Below are positions 49,094 to 52,060 of a DNA stretch of 52,060 nucleotides, piece after piece. The position numbers and the translations under genes are program-made. The DNA is from Zoogloea ramigera. GTDB taxonomy: Bacteria; Pseudomonadota; Gammaproteobacteria; Burkholderiales; Rhodocyclaceae. The stretch lies in the NCBI RefSeq assembly GCF_006539865.1, contig NZ_BJNV01000029.1, positions 1 through 52,060 of the forward strand. Reading direction: 5' to 3'. How positions within the stretch are numbered: position 1 is the first letter of the stretch; each line of letters begins with the position of its first letter. Below the pieces are notes generated by a model. That model did not search any database. It was not told where the DNA came from and saw nothing but the letters and a program-made list of their open reading frames with translations.

Positions 49094-50227
49094 TTACTTC
49101 TCCCTTGTCATGCCAGGCTGTGGCTTGGCATCGCTGTCCTTGTCATCTGGGTTCTCCCAAATCGTGCGTTCGGTGGAAAGCTGTATTCCATAGATCGATT
49201 GCAGTCGCGGCAGAACCGTATCAATGTCCTTTTTGCACGCAGCGCCGTGATAGTGATCAAACTTGTAATTCAGCTTTCCACTGAGCTCAACCTTGAACTC
49301 TGCCTGGGCACCAGCGGGGCGTTTTCCGCGAATCACTACCTCGTTGGAGCTACCTTCGCGAACGAGTCGAGGCTTTTCAGTGACAAACCCAGCGTCCTCC
49401 AGTGCGCGGTAAACGGCCTGCACAACTTCCCGCCTGCAACTCTCATCAACCACGACAGCATCGAGATCTCGGGTGACTTCAACCAATCGCCTGGAAACCT
49501 CTTCGGGCGACATCGCGCTGGTTGAATTGAGCATCGATCCCAATGCTTGAGCGCGCTCTGCTGCTCCGCCACCGACGGAGGCGATCTGCTCACGACATAA
49601 TTGCAACGCGTCCACTGACGCACTTTCTTCTGCTGCTTTGGACTCCTTCTCTCTGATCTGCCGAGATCGCTGCTCGTACTCGGCCTTGATCGTCCCAATC
49701 GCCGTTCGCAGCTCAACGATCGACGTTTGGCTATTCGCCCCCATCAGGCGTGCCCGAGCTTCGGACAGCGCTTTGAAAGCCAATTGCCTGGCCAATGGGT
49801 CCGCCCAACGCATCAACTCGTCTTGCCACGCGGTTTCCAACTCGTCCCGCGCTTTAGCCTCTTGTTCGACCCTACGGCGAGCCTCTTCTCTGGCGGCTTC
49901 TTCGGCTTGGCGTTGTGCCTCGACGTATGCCTGCCTCATTCCTCGTGCATGTCGTGGCAGTGCATGCACCTGTCGCCCCAACTCAATGCTGCGGTCACGC
50001 GCTGCGGCAGGATCGCTCTCGACAAGGCGAGTCAGGCTTGCCAGCTCCCTCTCCAGCTCAGAGAACTCTGCCTGAACATATTCGTTGAGCCCCTGGCTTT
50101 GCACATCTTCGAGAATGCCGCGATATCGTGCGAGGTAAGTGCGAGTCGTCTCTCGAACACGCTGGTTAAAAAGATCCTGACGCCGTTGGCGTTCGATCTG
50201 ATAACGTGCCTCGTCATGTCTGCTCAT
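49094..50227 (-). CDS. Coiled-coil protein of the island operon
   Basis: A 377-residue protein of no family I recognise. Residues about 1-215 are highly charged and helical, with a strong coiled-coil stretch (YVEAQRQAEEAAREEARRRV and following). Residues about 235-360 form a compact alpha/beta domain ending in LSGKLNYKFDHYHGAACKKD and LPRLQSIYGIQLS. No signal peptide or membrane segment. The ATG overlaps the stop of the PIN gene (ATGA), and the TAA abuts the AAA+ start. It is probably an adaptor or scaffold between the nuclease and the ATPase; that is inference from operon structure. Confidence 0.8.
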   Translation of the reverse strand: MSRHDEARYQIERQRRQDLFNQRVRETTRTYLARYRGILEDVQSQGLNEYVQAEFSELERELASLTRLVESDPAAARDRSIELGRQVHALPRHARGMRQAYVEAQRQAEEAAREEARRRVEQEAKARDELETAWQDELMRWADPLARQLAFKALSEARARLMGANSQTSIVELRTAIGTIKAEYEQRSRQIREKESKAAEESASVDALQLCREQIASVGGGAAERAQALGSMLNSTSAMSPEEVSRRLVEVTRDLDAVVVDESCRREVVQAVYRALEDAGFVTEKPRLVREGSSNEVVIRGKRPAGAQAEFKVELSGKLNYKFDHYHGAACKKDIDTVLPRLQSIYGIQLSTERTIWENPDDKDSDAKPQPGMTREK

Positions 50228-52053
50228 TTACGTTTTCCTCCTGCGTCGCGACGTCCTGTCTGATTTGGACTTCCGCCCCTGTACTCTTCCGGCAGCATGG
50301 CAGTGATGTTCTCTGCACGCGCCTTGTTTCTGAGGTTTCTGTCACCGGTCACCACGATGACATCACTCAGCCGGAGATAGAGCGCCACCGACAAGATTCG
50401 ATTGTCTGCTGTCGGCTCCCAGTCTGGCGGCAAAAGATCCAGCACCTCAGACTCGTAGCGGATGGCTTGCCCGGAACGCTCCAAAGAACGAATTGCAGCC
50501 CGTGCCTTCTGGGCTCTTTCCTCTTCGGAGGATTCCTTGATTCCGTCCAGCTCCTCAAGCACGCGTCGGGCAACAACAGGGATGTCGTTTCGACGCATAG
50601 TAGTAAGAAGATCGGGAGCCACCATCAAGGCATTGGTGTCAAGCACGATTAGTCTTTGGCCGGGAGTTGTCGGGTGCGCAAGTTTCCGCACTGCCAAGTC
50701 GCGCCATGAACCGACCAATGCATCAAATTGATGAATTGGCAAAAGTGTGTCGCCCGTGAGAGCTCTCCGCATATTGAGAACACCCGCGCAAGCCTCCTGC
50801 CACTTTGTGACGCTGGTCAAAGCAGAAGTCTTTACGCCTTGAAGGCTAAGGCCTCCATCGGATGCATCCTGAAGGGATTTCAAGCCGACATCGCGCAGCA
50901 CAGCTTGGTGAGCAGACCTAATCGCCGTCAATGGTTGCGAATAAGAATGGGGACCATGAAGGGCCAAACTGGAATCTGTCAGGACTTGGGCGACCCAGGT
51001 CTGCAGAAGCGCATCGCCAATCACGGCATCTGGCAGGGGTAGCGATGGCCCGACAGCTCTGCGAAGCGATTCAAGGGACTCGGTATCAGAAATCGGATGG
51101 CAGTGCTTCAAAAGAGCAGACTTGAGCTCATCCGACTGATTTGGCATCAGCCGTTCGACTCCTGCGAGATAGGCCAACATCTCGGCGAGATCAACATCAT
51201 CAGCAAAGCGCTCGATCGCCAACATCAGGCGATCCGCCAAGGCGCTATACCAGCCCGCTCGCCAACCATCCCCAGCGTCGGGTGAAAATCGCTCCAGCGC
51301 GGTGATGAAGTCAGAGGCGTCTGTGAGCAACTCGCCGATAGGCAATGCCTCGACTCGCGATCGCCAGCGCAGAATGGTTTCCTGTGGCGCTTCCCACAGA
51401 GAAGCGATCGCATAGACGTCAGCAGGCTGTGCCGAACTCAAGGCGGCACTCAACTCGGTCTGCACAGTTTGCCAAACGCGCGCGCTGGAATCTTTCTCGG
51501 CAGTTAGCGTGAGCACTGCACGACGCTCCTGGCCCGCCCAAAAGACTCGCGACGATCCAGTCATTCGCACCTCTGGTGCGTGATCGTCTTTGCGAAGCAC
51601 CAATCCGTCAAATCCTGGGGGCAGATCCGATGGTGGAGCCATTTCAAGCCAGATCGTTCCCTTTTGAGATGGCAACCGGCGAAGGCCATGATCTGCACCC
51701 TTGAACAGCGCAGTCAAGCGCTGGAAGACATGACCGTCTTTTTTCAGCAGAACGATGTCTTCGCCAATGTGATTTTCCAGTTGCTCCTCTTCAACCAATA
51801 CGCGCAGCGCTGCCCTCGATGGGGTCGCCTTGTTACGGTCAACTGGAGAGTCTGCGCCCAGCAGAGCAATCGCAACAGCACTGCGGACGTTTGCTTCACT
51901 GAGCGCTGGCCAGTCGGAAGCGGCCTCACTTGCGAGGATTGGCTCTAGAACGTGCTCCCAGATCACATCGGGATTTGCCGCTGCTAGCCATCGCTGAAAG
52001 TCAGGCGAACTCTTCGCGCTGACAGCAAGTACGCCTGACTCATCGCAATCCAA
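50224..52053 (-). CDS. Large protein with C-terminal PIN nuclease domain (possibly partial)
   Basis: A frame of at least 609 codons, open to the right edge; the TTG at 52053 is a poor start and the gene may begin outside the window. The last 130 residues are a PIN RNase domain: LIVLDTNALM (Asp about 470), VARRVLEELDGIK (Glu), TADNRILSVAL (Asp) and VIVVTGDRNLRNKA (Asp), so the acidic metal site is complete. The preceding ~460 residues are unfamiliar, probably two or three domains: a helical N-terminus, a beta-rich stretch around 110-200 and a helical middle. It is the first visible gene of a coupled operon with coiled-coil, AAA+ and radical SAM genes. Confidence 0.82.
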   Translation of the reverse strand: MDCDESGVLAVSAKSSPDFQRWLAAANPDVIWEHVLEPILASEAASDWPALSEANVRSAVAIALLGADSPVDRNKATPSRAALRVLVEEEQLENHIGEDIVLLKKDGHVFQRLTALFKGADHGLRRLPSQKGTIWLEMAPPSDLPPGFDGLVLRKDDHAPEVRMTGSSRVFWAGQERRAVLTLTAEKDSSARVWQTVQTELSAALSSAQPADVYAIASLWEAPQETILRWRSRVEALPIGELLTDASDFITALERFSPDAGDGWRAGWYSALADRLMLAIERFADDVDLAEMLAYLAGVERLMPNQSDELKSALLKHCHPISDTESLESLRRAVGPSLPLPDAVIGDALLQTWVAQVLTDSSLALHGPHSYSQPLTAIRSAHQAVLRDVGLKSLQDASDGGLSLQGVKTSALTSVTKWQEACAGVLNMRRALTGDTLLPIHQFDALVGSWRDLAVRKLAHPTTPGQRLIVLDTNALMVAPDLLTTMRRNDIPVVARRVLEELDGIKESSEEERAQKARAAIRSLERSGQAIRYESEVLDLLPPDWEPTADNRILSVALYLRLSDVIVVTGDRNLRNKARAENITAMLPEEYRGGSPNQTGRRDAGGKRK

Positions 52054-52060
52054 CGTGACT

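Overview
The window is a high-GC bacterial chromosome segment, most probably from a betaproteobacterium of the Rhodocyclales (Azoarcus/Thauera/Zoogloea-like). This rests on family content and gene order, not on a marker gene: a PHA locus (phaR-phaB-phaB-phaC) with a phasin, System II cytochrome c biogenesis next to a cytochrome c4, the order FmdB-DUF502-aspS-nudB, pilBCD, pgeF-rluD facing bamD, and assimilatory nirBD-narK followed by a PP2C/kinase fusion. No rRNA or tRNA gene was seen.

Layout. Positions 1-7.0 kb (minus strand) hold a patatin-like lipase, rimO and the PHA block: regulator phaR, two tandem acetoacetyl-CoA reductases and the class I synthase phaC. From 7.1 to 13.4 kb come a small membrane protein, a ZIP metal transporter, pgeF-rluD opposed to bamD, a hypothetical gene, a bifunctional mannose-1-phosphate guanylyltransferase/isomerase and engB. 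From 13.5 to 17.6 kb lie cytochrome c4 and the ResB/CcsA haem-attachment pair. From 17.6 to 23.8 kb lie a ferritin-like protein, a phasin, a FixJ/FixL-like two-component pair, ffh and a YpjD-type membrane protein. From 23.9 to 35.3 kb lie a CNNM/CorC-type protein, pilBCD, a zinc-ribbon protein, a DUF502 protein, aspS, a degenerate receiver-TPR protein, a secreted RNase with its barstar-like inhibitor, nudB and a Cys-rich CWC protein. From 35.4 to 37.7 kb lie hsp20 behind a sigma-32-like promoter, argB and dsbB. From 37.7 to 44.0 kb runs nitrate/nitrite assimilation (nirB, nirD, narK-type transporter, PP2C-kinase fusion), with a double-hairpin leader before nirB that fits an ANTAR (NasT/NasR) antiterminator target. 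ychF closes the core region.

From about 45.3 kb to the right edge base composition drops and the content changes to a genomic island: a P4-type tyrosine integrase followed by a convergent, tightly coupled four-gene operon read right to left. It encodes a large protein with a C-terminal PIN nuclease domain (possibly cut by the window edge), a coiled-coil protein, a ClpB-D2-like AAA+ ATPase with a degenerate N-terminal half, and an NrdG-like radical SAM protein. I know of no characterised system with this composition; it is the best candidate here for an undescribed (possibly anti-phage or stress) system.

Many true starts lie inside longer open frames; starts given here were chosen from family alignment from memory, ribosome-binding sites and neighbouring genes. 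No database search was possible, so family names rest on recognised motifs.
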